Below, in pieces: positions 47,801-58,419 of a stretch of 64,000 nucleotides of DNA. The notes beneath the pieces are model-generated. The model had not been told where the DNA came from, made no database searches, and was given only the letters and a program-made list of their open reading frames with translations. The stretch comes from Trachythela sp. YZ-2020 (lineage: Eukaryota; Cnidaria; Anthozoa; Malacalcyonacea; Clavulariidae): assembly GCA_016169945.1 (NCBI GenBank), contig JADLSH010000026.1, positions 62,001-126,000 of the forward strand. The letters run 5' to 3'. The position numbers were made by a program, and so were the translations under genes. Positions within the stretch are counted from its first letter, which is position 1; each line of letters starts with the position of its first letter.

Positions 47801-48682
47801 CGTTTCTTTTGGATGCCATCTTTCTCCTAAATTAGACACATGAAGTGGAAAAGACATGTCTCCACATAGTATACGAGGCTGTATAATAATGAGGTTATGG
47901 AACAGACATTGTTCTGAGGCAATAATGTATATATTTTTAGGGTAGACTGGTCAATAGGTGGTTTCACTAAGCATTATCATGCAGCAAATGGTGATCAACC
48001 TCATAGACGGATTTTCAGATTTTGCTCCGGGGGGTGCCGAAAATTTAGGGAGGGGCGTCGAAAATTTAGGGGGGAGCGACAGGGTGCGTAGTGCCGCCGA
48101 GCAAGCTGCAGCAGGGGTCTGGGGACACAGTTGGCAATGGGGGTAAGGGGCGAAGCCCCAGAACATTTTGAGATTAGTTCAAAATCCTTGTTTTTAGTCT
48201 TACTTAGTTCAAAATCTTTATTTCAATCACACTACTGTCATTTATCCCAATGAGCATTTAAATTTGGGGGGGGGTGCAAATTTTTGCGCACCCCCCGCAC
48301 CCCCCAAAAAATCCGTCTACGGTCAACCTGCACTGTGCTAAGTGTTATGTACATGATCAAGAACTAGAAGTGAATTAATATCTACTTCACGTACCTATAT
48401 TTAACAAGCCTTCTCTCTTCTCCCCTTTGCGTTCATACAGAGGTGCATCACACCATTTGGTCATGAGTTGGCCAATAGCCTCAACGTTGTCTTTCGCTGA
48501 TTGTACGCGACGTTCCAAGTCATGAACTTGATCTCGTATTCTTTCTATTATTTCGTACAATTTAGAGTTGACCACCTCATTGCACCGTCACACGTAAACC
48601 AGTCTATAGGTAGTGGTCTATGGAAGAGTGTTGTATGGGAAGGAACACCTCGCACCATGTGCTTTACTTTATTAACGAAAGA
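41869..48682 (+). repeat. tandem array unit 4 (6814 bp)
   Basis: The rightmost unit. Identity stops at 48682, where unique sequence starts with CTGGGTGGACTGGG. A cluster of substitutions at about 46850-46925 sets it apart from the other units. Confidence 0.95.
41918..48575 (-). pseudogene. dynein heavy chain tail/linker fragment, unit 4
   Basis: Part 1 exons: about 48575-48395, 47826-47752, 46353-46009, 45573-45378. Part 2 exons: 44625-44403, 44057-43941, 43770-43684, 43480-43212, 42698-42453, 42141-41918. It has the shared lesions plus a private one-base loss near 43343 in the exon encoding NFPDYKQLRACRREVFLLKG. In gene orientation this is the first unit. The exon upstream of 48575 would lie beyond the array end and none is seen in 48683-50313. 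Confidence 0.88.
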
Positions 48683-49118
48683 CTGGGTGGACTGGGTGGG
48701 TTAGGATATATAGATTAGGAAAGTAATATCACAATTGTTGTAAAAATATATAGTGTAGGCTAAGTACGTAATATAGGTAAGCGAAATACTTGATGTAATC
48801 GGTCACTGAAAAGCCCCGACGGGGAGTGAGCTGAATAATATATGTATGCATGTATAAGCTATTCTTGACCGTAATTGAAGCATTATCGTAAGACGAAAAT
48901 ACAGGGTGTATAAAAAAAGGTAATCCAACTATGGCAAGCTATCGCGCGCATAATATTTATAGTAGAACGCCGCTATCTCGAACTGTCAAGGGAGATATCA
49001 AGGGATAGCGGGGTTCGAAATGTCCGTATCAAACTTCAAAAAGATAATACATTTATTATTCAACGAAATTGGATTAACGTGGCTGATCCAATGACCCAAT
49101 GATACGACTATTATTTGT
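48683..49118. other. right flank of array, no gene
   Basis: Starts with GGGTGGGTTAGGATA, which resembles the 3' part of the SINE family. ATACAGGGTGTATAAAAA at about 48900 is a solo mariner-type terminus. No exon seen. Confidence 0.5.
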
Positions 49119-49273
49119 GAAGTAATATATCATACACGAGAAGGAGTTTATTATAGTGATTTGAAACACCGAAAAGTGTGTTGAAAAACAAGGCGCTAGC
49201 CGAGTTTTTTAACATACTTTGAGGTGTTTTTAAATCACTATAATAAACGACTTCGAGTGTATGATATAGCTTC
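49119..49273. repeat. hairpin repeat
   Basis: GAAGTAATATATCATACACGAG...AGTGATTT is mirrored by AAATCACT...ATGATATAGCTTC. The adjoining 49277-49385 is an inverted copy of 22897-23004. Confidence 0.75.
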
Positions 49274-49461
49274 TCAAACAAACCAGTATTTAAAGAGAAA
49301 TTCAACGCGAAAGTTGAGTTAATTTATGGGTGTTTATTACTGTGGTATCAAGACAACGATACGGTGGTGATTTCCTTTGTGTTTTGGACATGAATTATTA
49401 ATGAGTTTGAGAAAAACACACAAAAGAAATCATTAGCGTGAAGGAGTTTGTATATCTGATA

Positions 49462-49723
49462 TACAGGGTGTATCAAAAAAACTGCAAATACCATAATTTA
49501 TATGCACGAGATCATACATTAGAATTTCAATGGCTGTGCAAATAATTACGCTTCTGGGATTTGAAAATACGTTTCCCAGGGGTATCAAAACAAGCACACA
49601 AAGTAATTAAACTTATGAGTTCAAATCCCAGAAGCGTAATTATTTGCACAGCCATTGAAATTCTAATGTATGATCTCGTGCATACAAATTATGGTATTTG
49701 CAGTTTTTTTGATACACCCTGTA
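49462..49723. mobile_element. mariner-type MITE, 262 bp
   Basis: Begins TACAGGGTGTATCAAAAAAA and ends with its complement. The arms are about 105 bp and near perfect, with TA at both ends. Non-coding; an open frame inside is antisense arm sequence. Confidence 0.85.
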
Positions 49724-49831
49724 GAATCATGCTGATTTACATAAACGTTAAGTTCAATTTTCTCACCAAATATCATTAATTTATTTGACATTGTTGAAGA
49801 ATACGAATGTTCTCATCAAGACGTTTCACAA

Positions 49832-49898
49832 GCTATTTACAACATTCGCATCCGTGTTGTATATCCGATACAACACGGTCGCTCATGTTGTAAATAGT
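49832..49898. repeat. short palindrome
   Basis: CTATTTACAACAT...CCGTGTTGTAT is mirrored by ATACAACACGG...ATGTTGTAAATAG. Confidence 0.7.
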
Positions 49899-50313
49899 AC
49901 ATAAACACTGTCAATACAGTAAATGCTCCATTGCGCGCGAAGGTACGAGGTATCAAGTTAACGGTTTGTAGTATATTTCCAGATCGATATTTATGAAGAC
50001 CATCAAGAACTTTCTATTACTAATACCTGAACTTCAATTTCTCGTGCATCACTTGTCGCAGTTGTATCTGAAAAAAAGCAAGTTTTGGTTGACTAGCTGA
50101 TAAAATTTCGTGTTTGGTCCTTTGCTGGATAACTAGTTTGTCAGATTTTTCATATATCGCACGGTTAGGAGAAAAACATACAGTTTGAGGGTTTTGTAAC
50201 CTTCAGATGAATGCCTAGTAACATTTTCTAGAGCTAGCAGGCGGTGGACCAGTTTCTACTTTAGGCAATATCACTGAGACCAGATAAATAAACCACCTGG
50301 GTGGCGAATAGCT
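49899..50313. other. no gene; possible 3' UTR of the minus-strand gene
   Basis: No recognisable exon. Minus-strand sequence below the last SANTA-gene frame. Confidence 0.4.
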
Positions 50314-50596
50314 CTAGCCTTGACTTAAATCGATAATCAGCGACTCACTTGAACGTTTCAATTTATTTTTACGATCTCGTTTACGGGGCCCTGATGACGA
50401 CGATGACGTTTTCGTTTTTGCTGAATTCTTTGTTCCAGTATTTCTATTTAAATACGTCCTATTTGGCAGCTTGTCAGATCGCCACGTAGCTTCATCATCC
50501 ATATTATATACCGCATTCGTTTCTTCATCTAATAGTCTGTTTGTTATATCTTTTGTCATCACAGGCGTTTTCTTTTCATTATGACCTTTGTACTCC
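50314..50596 (-). CDS. MIS18BP1-like: MIS18BP1/KNL2-like, exon after the SANTA domain
   Basis: Acceptor TTGAAG at 50597 and first base G complete the split Arg codon left by exon 52415-52328, giving a continuous frame EYKGHNEKKTPVMTK and on through DKLPNRTYLNRNT to a basic Ser/Lys-rich tail, stopping at TAG 50316-50314. A strong internal donor (CAA|GTGAGT at 50349/50348) could instead end the exon earlier, so whether this is the C-terminus is open. A SANT/Myb domain, usual downstream of SANTA in vertebrate MIS18BP1, is not visible in the window. Confidence 0.55.
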
Positions 50597-50890
50597 CTTC
50601 AATAGCAAATGACGTTCAAGAATTATCATTGACAGGATTAAAGAACATTTTTTATTTATTGACAAGATTTGCCAGGAACAACAAACGTAAATTTCACTAA
50701 AACATCACATAATTTACAAAAACAGTACAGGCACAGAGATAAACTCCAAAAACGGGGTCGCCAACAAAAACTAACATTAATTCTACATGAAAACAAGAAT
50801 TGGCTTTTGCTAAACTGTCAACAATTAACATGTTCTTACAGATAAACTACTGAGAGGTCGAGCGGATGGCATTTGACGCACACTGACTTA

Positions 50891-51309
50891 GGCCCGTTTC
50901 AGACGCCGCTCCACTCATGCGCCGAACTTAAATGACGAATTAGGTGCGACAGAAGAGCGACGTATGAATCAATTAGGTACGGCAGAATTTGGAGCGACAT
51001 AAGTTCGGCAGAAGTTCGACAGAGCCTGTCGCATTATGCGACGTTAGAGCGACATTTATTCATACGCCGCTCCACTCATGTGCCGAACCTAAATCAAAAT
51101 TTACTGTAATTTATTAGGATTAGATTAGCCACTTTGCTATTTTTACATATTTTTGAATTGTATTTGGAATTCTCGCGCGAATTACCCTCCTCTTTCGTAA
51201 ACAACATTATATTTTATACGCCGTTTGAATCACTGTCGCTCTTGTGTCGCTCCAGCGTCGCGCCTAATACAATTAAGTTCGGTGCATGAGTGGAGCGGCG
51301 TCTCGGGCC
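50891..51309. mobile_element. Harbinger-type MITE, 419 bp
   Basis: TTA direct repeats (50888-50890 and 51310-51312) flank inverted ends starting GGCCCG and sharing GACGCCGCTCCACTCATGC. A third, internal copy of the terminal sequence in direct orientation lies at 51062-51090. The TTA duplication and GGCC end fit PIF/Harbinger. Confidence 0.75.
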
Positions 51310-51312
51310 TTA

Positions 51313-52327
51313 AATGTTCTTGGGTTGTCGGGATTGTAAATATGTTCTAATAGGTCGAAGTAATGAAGTCTTAAAGTAAGCGAAAGATATTGACGTGACA
51401 CCGATGTACCCTACGTTCCAAACGCTAGGAGCTCTTACATAGAAACAGTTCTGGTAACTGATCGTCCTGCTTTCTGATACATTTAGAAAAAGCCATTATC
51501 GGGGTCAACGTTTCTTGTATTACGTATAACAATGTTGCGGTAAGGGCGTTGCCTTTTAGCACAAAGTACATGGACAGAGTGTATATTAAACGGAGCCCTG
51601 CATTGGAACATGCATTTTGAAAAGAATACTGTATTGCAATAATAAATATACTGTACGTGGTGTCTCCACAAGCCAAAACAAATATCATATTATCAAGCAC
51701 ACAAAGAACTTAAAGATAGAAGGGTATAACTTCGTAGTTTGAAGGTTAGCTATTCAAATTTCCAACGATGGGTAAACTTTAAAATTTGAGGGATTGATTG
51801 GCAAATATAATTATAATACAATGAATTCAGATTAGAAATCAACTCTCAAAAACCAGACGTTTCGACGCTGTCAAATAGAGACCACAAAAAGGGAAATAGA
51901 CCGCATAAATAAATAATATTGCCTAGTAAGGCACCCCATACTTAACCAAATAGAGTTAAATGAATGACTAGCACCTATATAGCTGCAGTGGCGGGGAACA
52001 GGGGGGCTAGCGTGGTGCTAGAAGTGGGGGAGCTAAGCCCCCCCCCCCAAATATTGATCAGTGCGGGAGAACTTAATACGAAGGTGTCAGATTGTTCCCT
52101 GTCTGAAAGGGAAAATAAACAAAATGACCTGGTTTCTGCATGTCAAATCTTCCCCAGAACGCTGGAAATGCCATTTCAGAAACTCCAAATTTCAAAATCT
52201 CCTGGGGGGAAAGTTTGACTAGACCAACACACCCTTCTCTCCCCAACCAAACCAATGCCCCGCCGCCATTGCCTAGCTGTGATTGAGTTTTAAATAATGA
52301 ACATTATATACACATGCAGTAAATTAC
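51313..52327. other. intron sequence, repeats only
   Basis: Intron of the minus-strand SANTA gene. It contains a TTAAACGGAGCCCTG word shared with the 77-bp retroposed fragment (51588), and a poly-C/poly-G repeat fragment at 51990-52260. A 91-residue hydrophobic open frame (51700-51425, minus) is unrecognised and probably chance. Confidence 0.4.
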
Positions 52328-52415
52328 CGTTGGTTCGAAAGAGCATTTGCAAATAAATCTCGCCAGTTAGGTGGAAATCCATATTTGAACATATTAATAA
52401 TCTCCTCAGAAAATC
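52328..52415 (-). CDS. MIS18BP1-like: MIS18BP1/KNL2-like, exon encoding the end of the SANTA domain
   Basis: 88 nt between acceptor CTTTAG and donor GTAATT. It starts with GA, which completes the Gly codon split by exon 60906-60773, and ends with CG, completed by exon 50596. It reads FSEEIINMFKYGFPPNWRDL, containing the SANTA C-terminal signature F-x-x-G-F-P-x-x-W. The exon lies 150 bp from the BEL element that separates it from the rest of the domain. SANTA is found in MIS18BP1/KNL2 proteins, which recruit the Mis18/HJURP machinery to deposit CENP-A at centromeres. Identity rests on the motif and on matching splice phases on both sides. Confidence 0.8.
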
Positions 52416-52564
52416 CTAAAGAAAAGAATGTCTTTTACCAGGCTTTCCACCCTTCAGTGAAGATAGTATTCCACGGAAACACCACTTCAGTATATTTCGC
52501 AAAGTTTTGATCCGTAAGGGCGGATCTTCACCCGTGCAAGTCATGTATTATTATATAGAATTAT

Positions 52565-52755
52565 TGTTGAAACTTCATGTAATACATAAGATAGTTTTTG
52601 TTAAGAGAACACGTGAACTTGACACTTGCGAGGAGTATACTATAAACGACTGTGATTTAACTGTGATTCACGTTTATTTATTAAAGACTTAAACTTTGTC
52701 TGTGACAGTGACTTTCTTAGGAGACGTAGCGACTCCAGATCGTACGTTTTCGACA
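52565..52755 (+). repeat. 5' LTR, 191 bp
   Basis: Starts TGTTGAAACTTCATG and ends GTACGTTTTCGACA. It gives the uninterrupted LTR sequence against which the insert in the 3' LTR is recognised. Confidence 0.93.
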
Positions 52756-52758
52756 CAG

Positions 52759-52774
52759 TGGCGATCCTGCCAGG
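52759..52774 (+). promoter_or_regulatory. primer-binding site
   Basis: TGGCGATCCTGCCAGG, three bases after the LTR, would pair with a tRNA 3' end CCTGGCAGGATCG-CCA. This looks like a tRNA-Arg end; the tRNA identity is an inference. Confidence 0.6.
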
Positions 52775-53138
52775 ACTAAAACATCGATAAACTTGAGAAA
52801 AATTTGCCGAACTTGGTCGAGATGTGAACGGTGTATTATAGACGGTGAAAGAAGACAGTATTTACAGCAATATTCGTAAGTTCATGAACGTTAAATTTGT
52901 GAACAGTGCTAGGAACTTGTACTATTGTTGAATTTTACTTTATTTTCAATCGGATTAACATTTAATCTTCACTGATATTTTGGGGGATTGTTTGTGAAAT
53001 CAAGTGAACATATATTGAACGTGACCGCGCAACTTAGACATTTTGGGACCTGGTAACGAACGGCGTATACTTCATCTAAGCTAATCGAATAGGATCTTAC
53101 TTCATTTATTATCGTATAATTGGAAAATTAACGTTGAC

Positions 53139-54908
53139 ATGGAGGAGATATTACAGGAGTTAAAGGGTAAGATGAAAACATTACAATTTAGAATGAGCAA
53201 AACCACAGATGTTGTAAGCAAATGTGACAAAGAGGCTATGGAACAACAACGGTTATCAGTGGCCACTACTTCTACGGCAGTCAACAATCTCAAAGAGAGG
53301 ATTGAAGATCAGATGCTGACTGATGGAAAGACGGGTGAAGAAGTGCAAGTCTGGTCAAATGACGTTGAAGGTCTGTTAGCGGAAGCAGATAACTGTACTC
53401 GTCAGCTTAGTAAAGAACTGAGAAATTTAGAGTTGGCAGCACAGGAAACTGTTATGATGCAAGAACAACAAACGAAACTCCAATTCGAAAAGGAACTAAC
53501 AGAACAACGGCTACACCAGGAACAGGAAGCTGCAATAGAACGGAAGAAACTAGACCTGGAGTACCACGAAAAGATGAAAGATGTGCAACAAACCTCTTCT
53601 ACAAATGTATCAGCAAAGATGCCAAAGTTAGTTATTACCAAGTTCAATGGTACCCCCAAAGATTGGATCAGATATTGGGGACAATTTCGAGCACAAATTG
53701 AGGAGTCAAGCGTGGATCCTGTCACCAAATTCTCGTACTTAAAAGAGCTGGTAGAAATGAAGGTGCGAAAGTCAATTGATGGTCTACCATTCACAAAGGA
53801 AGGCTACGAAAGAGCGAAGGAAATGCTAGAGAAGAAGTATGGAGACACTAGCGAAGTAGTTAATGCTTATGTGAAAGGCATATTGGAGCTACCCACCATA
53901 ACTGAGCGTGATGTGACAAAGATTCATAAATTTTACGAAACACTCCAATATAATGTCGAGTCTTTGCAAACATTGGGAAAACTTGATAAGCTCGATGCAG
54001 CAGTTCGTTTCACTGTGGAAAAGTTAGCGTTGATCAAGAGCGAGCTGGCAATGATGAACGACAAGTGGAGCGAGTGGAACTTTCTCGAGTTTGTGGCAGC
54101 ACTCGACCAGTGGACTCGTCACAATCCTGTTATCAACAGCTCTACCAAGAAGATTCCAAGGGAAACGGGACGATCCTTTGCTTGCATTTTCTGCGATAAT
54201 GAGACTCATAAAGCAATAAACTGTGACAAAGTAGTTAAGACAGAAGAATGTAAGAGGATTTTAGCAGCAAAGCACCTGTGTTTCAATTGTGCTGGTAGTA
54301 AGCATAGAGCTGTCGAGTGTAGAAGCAAAACCCGATGTCAAGTGTGTCATGCAAAGCATCATACCACCATCTGCGAGAGAAATACAGAACGAAAAGAACC
54401 TGGTATGACTGCCAATCACATCGGCCGAAGTGAAGTGGTACATCCAGTGGTAGTCGTGCGCATCAACGGTTACAAATTTCGAGCCTTACTGGACAGCGGT
54501 GCCAGCCATTCTTACGCGTCGACAACAGCTATTGATCTTAGTAGGGCTAAGGTGAAATCGACTAGTCTTCGTCAAATTGCTATGCTAACGGGAATCACAA
54601 CCAGAACGATGCAAGTGTATAGCGTTCAAGTCAGTTCCTTGGCCAACGATTTTAGCTTGAATGTGAATCTCACGAAGATTGAGAACAAGGAACTTTTGTC
54701 ATTGGAGAACCCTCGTTACAGCACACTCATTCAAGAATGCGAGCATCTTAAAGAAGTACATATGGATGATGATGATCCCAAAGACTTCTTCCAATTCATC
54801 TCATATTCGGCGCAAACGACTACGCGAAGATACGTACCGGAGAGAAACTACTCGTGGGTCGTATGGGGGAACCTGTGGCAGAATGTACAAGATTCGGTTG
54901 GGCTATGA
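53139..54908 (+). CDS. BEL gag and protease
   Basis: 589 codons from ATG 53139. The N-terminal 165 residues are a charged coiled coil. A BEL gag core follows (ITKFNGTPKDWIRYWGQF at about residue 168), then zinc knuckles at about 346-425 (CIFCDNETHKAINC, HLCFNCAGSKHRAVEC, CQVCHAKHHTTIC). An aspartic protease follows with ALLDSGASHSYAS at about 447, where D-S-G is the catalytic triplet. Protein coding leaves this frame near 54790; the last 40 residues are out-of-frame read-through to the stop. The product would assemble the particle and process the polyprotein. Confidence 0.9.
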   Translation: MEEILQELKGKMKTLQFRMSKTTDVVSKCDKEAMEQQRLSVATTSTAVNNLKERIEDQMLTDGKTGEEVQVWSNDVEGLLAEADNCTRQLSKELRNLELAAQETVMMQEQQTKLQFEKELTEQRLHQEQEAAIERKKLDLEYHEKMKDVQQTSSTNVSAKMPKLVITKFNGTPKDWIRYWGQFRAQIEESSVDPVTKFSYLKELVEMKVRKSIDGLPFTKEGYERAKEMLEKKYGDTSEVVNAYVKGILELPTITERDVTKIHKFYETLQYNVESLQTLGKLDKLDAAVRFTVEKLALIKSELAMMNDKWSEWNFLEFVAALDQWTRHNPVINSSTKKIPRETGRSFACIFCDNETHKAINCDKVVKTEECKRILAAKHLCFNCAGSKHRAVECRSKTRCQVCHAKHHTTICERNTERKEPGMTANHIGRSEVVHPVVVVRINGYKFRALLDSGASHSYASTTAIDLSRAKVKSTSLRQIAMLTGITTRTMQVYSVQVSSLANDFSLNVNLTKIENKELLSLENPRYSTLIQECEHLKEVHMDDDDPKDFFQFISYSAQTTTRRYVPERNYSWVVWGNLWQNVQDSVGL

Positions 54909-57235
54909 TGTCACCAGGCACGGAACAAGAGACAACACTTGGTTGCTTGGCTGTTAATTCGACAACTGACTACGATAACCTCTGTTCATTGGACATACTT
55001 GGACTAGCTGATACTCTTGATCACAAGGAGCATTTTATGGACGAGTTTAAAGAACAGCTGATAAGGAGTGATGATGGGCGATTTGAGACCTCTTTGCCCA
55101 GGAAGCCTAATCACCAACTACTACACAACAACTGCGAAGGAAGTTTACGAAGAACAAACGCACTTGTACGAAAGCTGAAGCGAACGAACATGCTTAATGA
55201 GTACGACGCAGTGATTCGAGATCAACTCAGTGAAGGCATTGTCGAAAGGGCCCCACAAGAGGTTACCGAAAAGGAATTTTATCTGCCCCACCGAGCGGTT
55301 ATTAGAGAAAACGCCGAATCCACCAAGATTCGTGTCGTGTATGATGCGTCGGCCCGGCCTAATGAAACCTCTCCCTTCTTGAATGACTGTCTGCTCACTG
55401 GTCCTCCACTTCATAACCAACTTTGGTCAGTCCTTGTCAGAAATCGTTTGAACCCAGTGGCACTCACAGGTGATCTTCGAAAGGCCTTCCTCCAAATCGT
55501 AATTCGTGAACCTGATCGGGACGCCCTGCGCTTTCATTGGATCCGTGATCTACAGTCCACCGAGATGGAAGTGCTTCGCTTTACTCGGGTCGTTTTTGGC
55601 CTGACATCGTCGCCCTTCCTATTGAACGGAGTCATTGCTCAACATCTAGAAGCTATAGAGCCCCGATATCCCGAGAGCGTAGCAGAAATTCGTAAAAATC
55701 TGTACGTCGACGACCTCATATCTGGTGGACCTACGACCGAGAAAGCCGCGGACCTTAAACGTGATGCTGTTGAGATATTCGAAGAGTCCCAGTTTTATTT
55801 GCACAAATGGCATTCTAATGCTCCCGAACTTGAGTCTGACTTGAACGATGATGAACCCACCTTTGCAAAACATCAACTGAATGCTGACCACACAGATAAC
55901 CAGTGTAAACTCCTCGGAATGAAGTGGAATAAACGAAAGGATGTTCTTCAAGTTTATCTTCCTAGCGTACCTGCTGTCCTAACGAAACGTGGTGTGTTAG
56001 CTTACCTTGCCAAAGTCTACGACCCTCTGGGGGTAATCTCACCAATGTTACTTGAAGGAAAGTTAATCTTCCGAGAAATTTGTGAATCCAAGGTTGGATG
56101 GGACGGAGCTCTTCCAGACGAACTGAGAAAGCATTGGTCCAAATGGGAGAGTGGTTTACCGAAAGTCGTGTCGTTTCCTCGTTGCATCCCAATCCATCGT
56201 GAAACGCTGACAGAGATTCGATTACATTCCTTTGGGGACGCAAGCAAGAAGGGAGTCTGCGCAGCTGTTTACGCGGTGATCCAGCAAGAATCCGGCACTG
56301 CACAAGCTTTGGTGACAGCCAAATCCCGACTAGCCAAAACAAACCTAACGATCCCAAGACTTGAACTCATCGCAGGGCACATGGCTGTGAACCTCGCCGT
56401 TAATGTCAGAAGGGCCCTTCAAGGTTTCAAGTTGGCAGATAAACTCTACTGTTGGCTCGATAGCACGGTGGCGTTGCATTGGTTGAACCATGACGGGGAG
56501 TATCGGCAGTTCGTTGAAAATCGGGTCAAGAAAATGCGAAGCCATGAAGACGTGGTCTGGCGACACGTGCCTACAGATGCTAATCCAGCAGATTTGGGGA
56601 GCAGGGGACGTAATGTCGATGGTAACAAATTGTGGTGGAATGGTCCAGATTGGTTGTCGGACGAAAGCCAGTGGCCACCTAATCTTGTGACGAAACCAAG
56701 CGAATCGAGTGAGTCCGAAAGGAAAGTCCAACGCGAGTTGTTTGCAGTTGGGGTCGAAAAGGCAAACGGTCTTGTCGATAGAGTACTGGAGAAGTTCGCT
56801 CTGTGTAAGGCGTTAAGAGTGATGTGTTACGTGACACGGTTCATCAACAATTGTCGACCTTCAGCAGAAAAACTGACGAGTGAAATCTCCACGGAAGAAT
56901 ACGTGAAGCAAGAAACGCTCATGGTGAAACAAGCACAACAGCGAGTGCAAAGTCTTCCGATGTTCTTCGAGGATAAAGAACAGTTACGGCTCGAGTTAAA
57001 TGAAGACGAGATCTGGGAATGCCACGGGCGTATTCAAGGGGAATATCCTATCTATTTACCGGATACGGAATTGTTCACAGCGAAAGTCGTGCATCGGTCC
57101 CATATATCCACTTTGCACAGCGGCGTCGGCATAGTAATGGCCAAAGTCCGTGAAAGATACTGGATCCCCAGGTTACGCAAACTTGTGAGGAAGATTATTT
57201 CGAACTGTTGGGGATGTAAACGTTTTCGTGCCTAG
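54792..57235 (+). CDS. BEL pol: RT, RNase H, integrase zinc finger
   Basis: Pol coding is in the -1 frame relative to gag from about 54792; the first ATG in this frame is 54854. Positions counted from that ATG: RT with TGDLRKAFLQI (about 205) and catalytic NLYVDDLISGG (about 280); RNase H with LHSFGDASKKG (about 456) and CWLDSTVALHWL (about 532); the integrase HHCC finger ending SNCWGCKRF (about 785). A TAG at 57233-57235 interrupts the frame just before the integrase core. The gag-pol frame change looks like a one-base loss rather than a designed shift site: a CCCAAAG nearby is in the wrong register for -1 slippage. Confidence 0.9.
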
Positions 57236-58339
57236 CCAGCGAACCCTCCAGCTCCTGGCCTTCTTCCAAAGTGTCGAACTACGCAATCTAACCCTTTCGA
57301 TGTCATTGGGGTTGATTTCGCAGGACCCGTGAAATATCGTAAGAAAAACAAAGAAGCTAAGTCGTACATCGTGCTGTACTCTTGCAGTCTAACGCGGGGT
57401 GTGTTCCTTGACCTGCTACCGAGCCTCGAAATGACCGAATTCTTGAAGAGTTTGAAAGGGTTTATCGCAAGACGAGGAAGACCCTCAATTATCTACTCGG
57501 ATAATGGTTCCACGTTTTTGGCTGCCTCAAAGTGGTTGAAATGTGTGCGTAGAGATGAGGAGTTGAATAACTTTCTCCGGACCAACACCATCTCGTGGCG
57601 TTTCAACCTGAGTCGAGCCCCCCGGTGGGGGGGACAATTCGAGCGACTAATTGGTCTGATGAAAGCAATGTTCTACAAAATGGTTGGTGGTGGTCTCCTA
57701 ACCTGGGAGGAGTTAAGCGATATTCTGCTTGATATCGAGATTACCTTAAATAACCGGCCATTGTGCTATCTAGAAGAGGACGTGCAACTCCCTCTCTTAA
57801 CCCCAAACTCGATGCTGTTTTTGAACACCAATTACTTGCCTGAAATGAGACCCTATCATTTACAAGACGTCTGTCTACGAAAGAGAGCCAAGTTCTTGCT
57901 ACGTACGAAAGAACAGATGTGGCGACGTTGGACGACAGAGTATCTTCGGGCGTTGCGCGAGCGACATCGAATGAAACACCCAACGAAGGTCAATCACATC
58001 GCAATTGGAGACGTCGTGTTGATCCGTTCGGAAGATCGCAATCGAAATAATTGGCCTATGGGGATAGTCGAAAAGTTATTCGAAGGTAAAGATGGAGTAG
58101 TTCGAGCGGTGCGATTGAAAAGCGGTCGAGACCGGTTGGAAAGAGCCATTCAACAGTTGTATCCTCTGGAATTGAGCTGTGATGGTGTAGCGGCAAATGG
58201 ACAAGACGGAGAAAACGTTTCTCAACCTAAACTAAATGTGGAGGTAAAGACATTTGTTCCAAAAAGAAAGGCGGCCATGGACGCGGCTAAACAGATTAAG
58301 AAAATCTTGGAAGATGAACATAAAGAGTACATACTGTAG
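57236..58339 (+). CDS. BEL integrase catalytic core and C-terminus
   Basis: Same frame as pol, beyond the TAG. The catalytic triad is visible: Asp in GVDFAGP (about 57312, upstream of the first ATG at 57329), Asp in YSDNGSTF (about 57497) and Glu in GGQFERLIG (about 57632). A basic C-terminal part follows with GDVVLIRSEDRNRNNWPMG, the BEL C-terminal domain, ending at TAG 58337-58339. Read-through of the upstream stop, or a functional helper copy, would be needed for activity. Confidence 0.88.
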   Translation, partial: PANPPAPGLLPKCRTTQSNPFDVIGVDFAGPVKYRKKNKEAKSYIVLYSCSLTRGVFLDLLPSLEMTEFLKSLKGFIARRGRPSIIYSDNGSTFLAASKWLKCVRRDEELNNFLRTNTISWRFNLSRAPRWGGQFERLIGLMKAMFYKMVGGGLLTWEELSDILLDIEITLNNRPLCYLEEDVQLPLLTPNSMLFLNTNYLPEMRPYHLQDVCLRKRAKFLLRTKEQMWRRWTTEYLRALRERHRMKHPTKVNHIAIGDVVLIRSEDRNRNNWPMGIVEKLFEGKDGVVRAVRLKSGRDRLERAIQQLYPLELSCDGVAANGQDGENVSQPKLNVEVKTFVPKRKAAMDAAKQIKKILEDEHKEYIL

Positions 58340-58407
58340 GCCTGATGTTTAAGTGTTTGTAATGAAACATTCAGTTTGTTATTAACATACGAATCGATCC
58401 CGATTCG

Positions 58408-58419
58408 TATGGGGGAGTG
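58408..58419 (+). promoter_or_regulatory. polypurine tract
   Basis: ATGGGGGAGTG directly before the 3' LTR; the second-strand primer site by position. Confidence 0.65.

Noticed and set aside
24948..48575. Four functional dynein genes in tandem
   Set aside because: No motor domain, no start, shared frameshifts, an internal exon deletion and a missing exon.
51425..51700. 91-codon hydrophobic minus-strand frame
   Set aside because: No motif or splice context, it lies within an intron, and it overlaps a dispersed repeat word.
54776..54795. Programmed -1 frameshift at CCCAAAG in BEL
   Set aside because: The heptamer is read CCC AAA G in the gag frame, not X XXY YYZ. A simple one-base loss explains the change.
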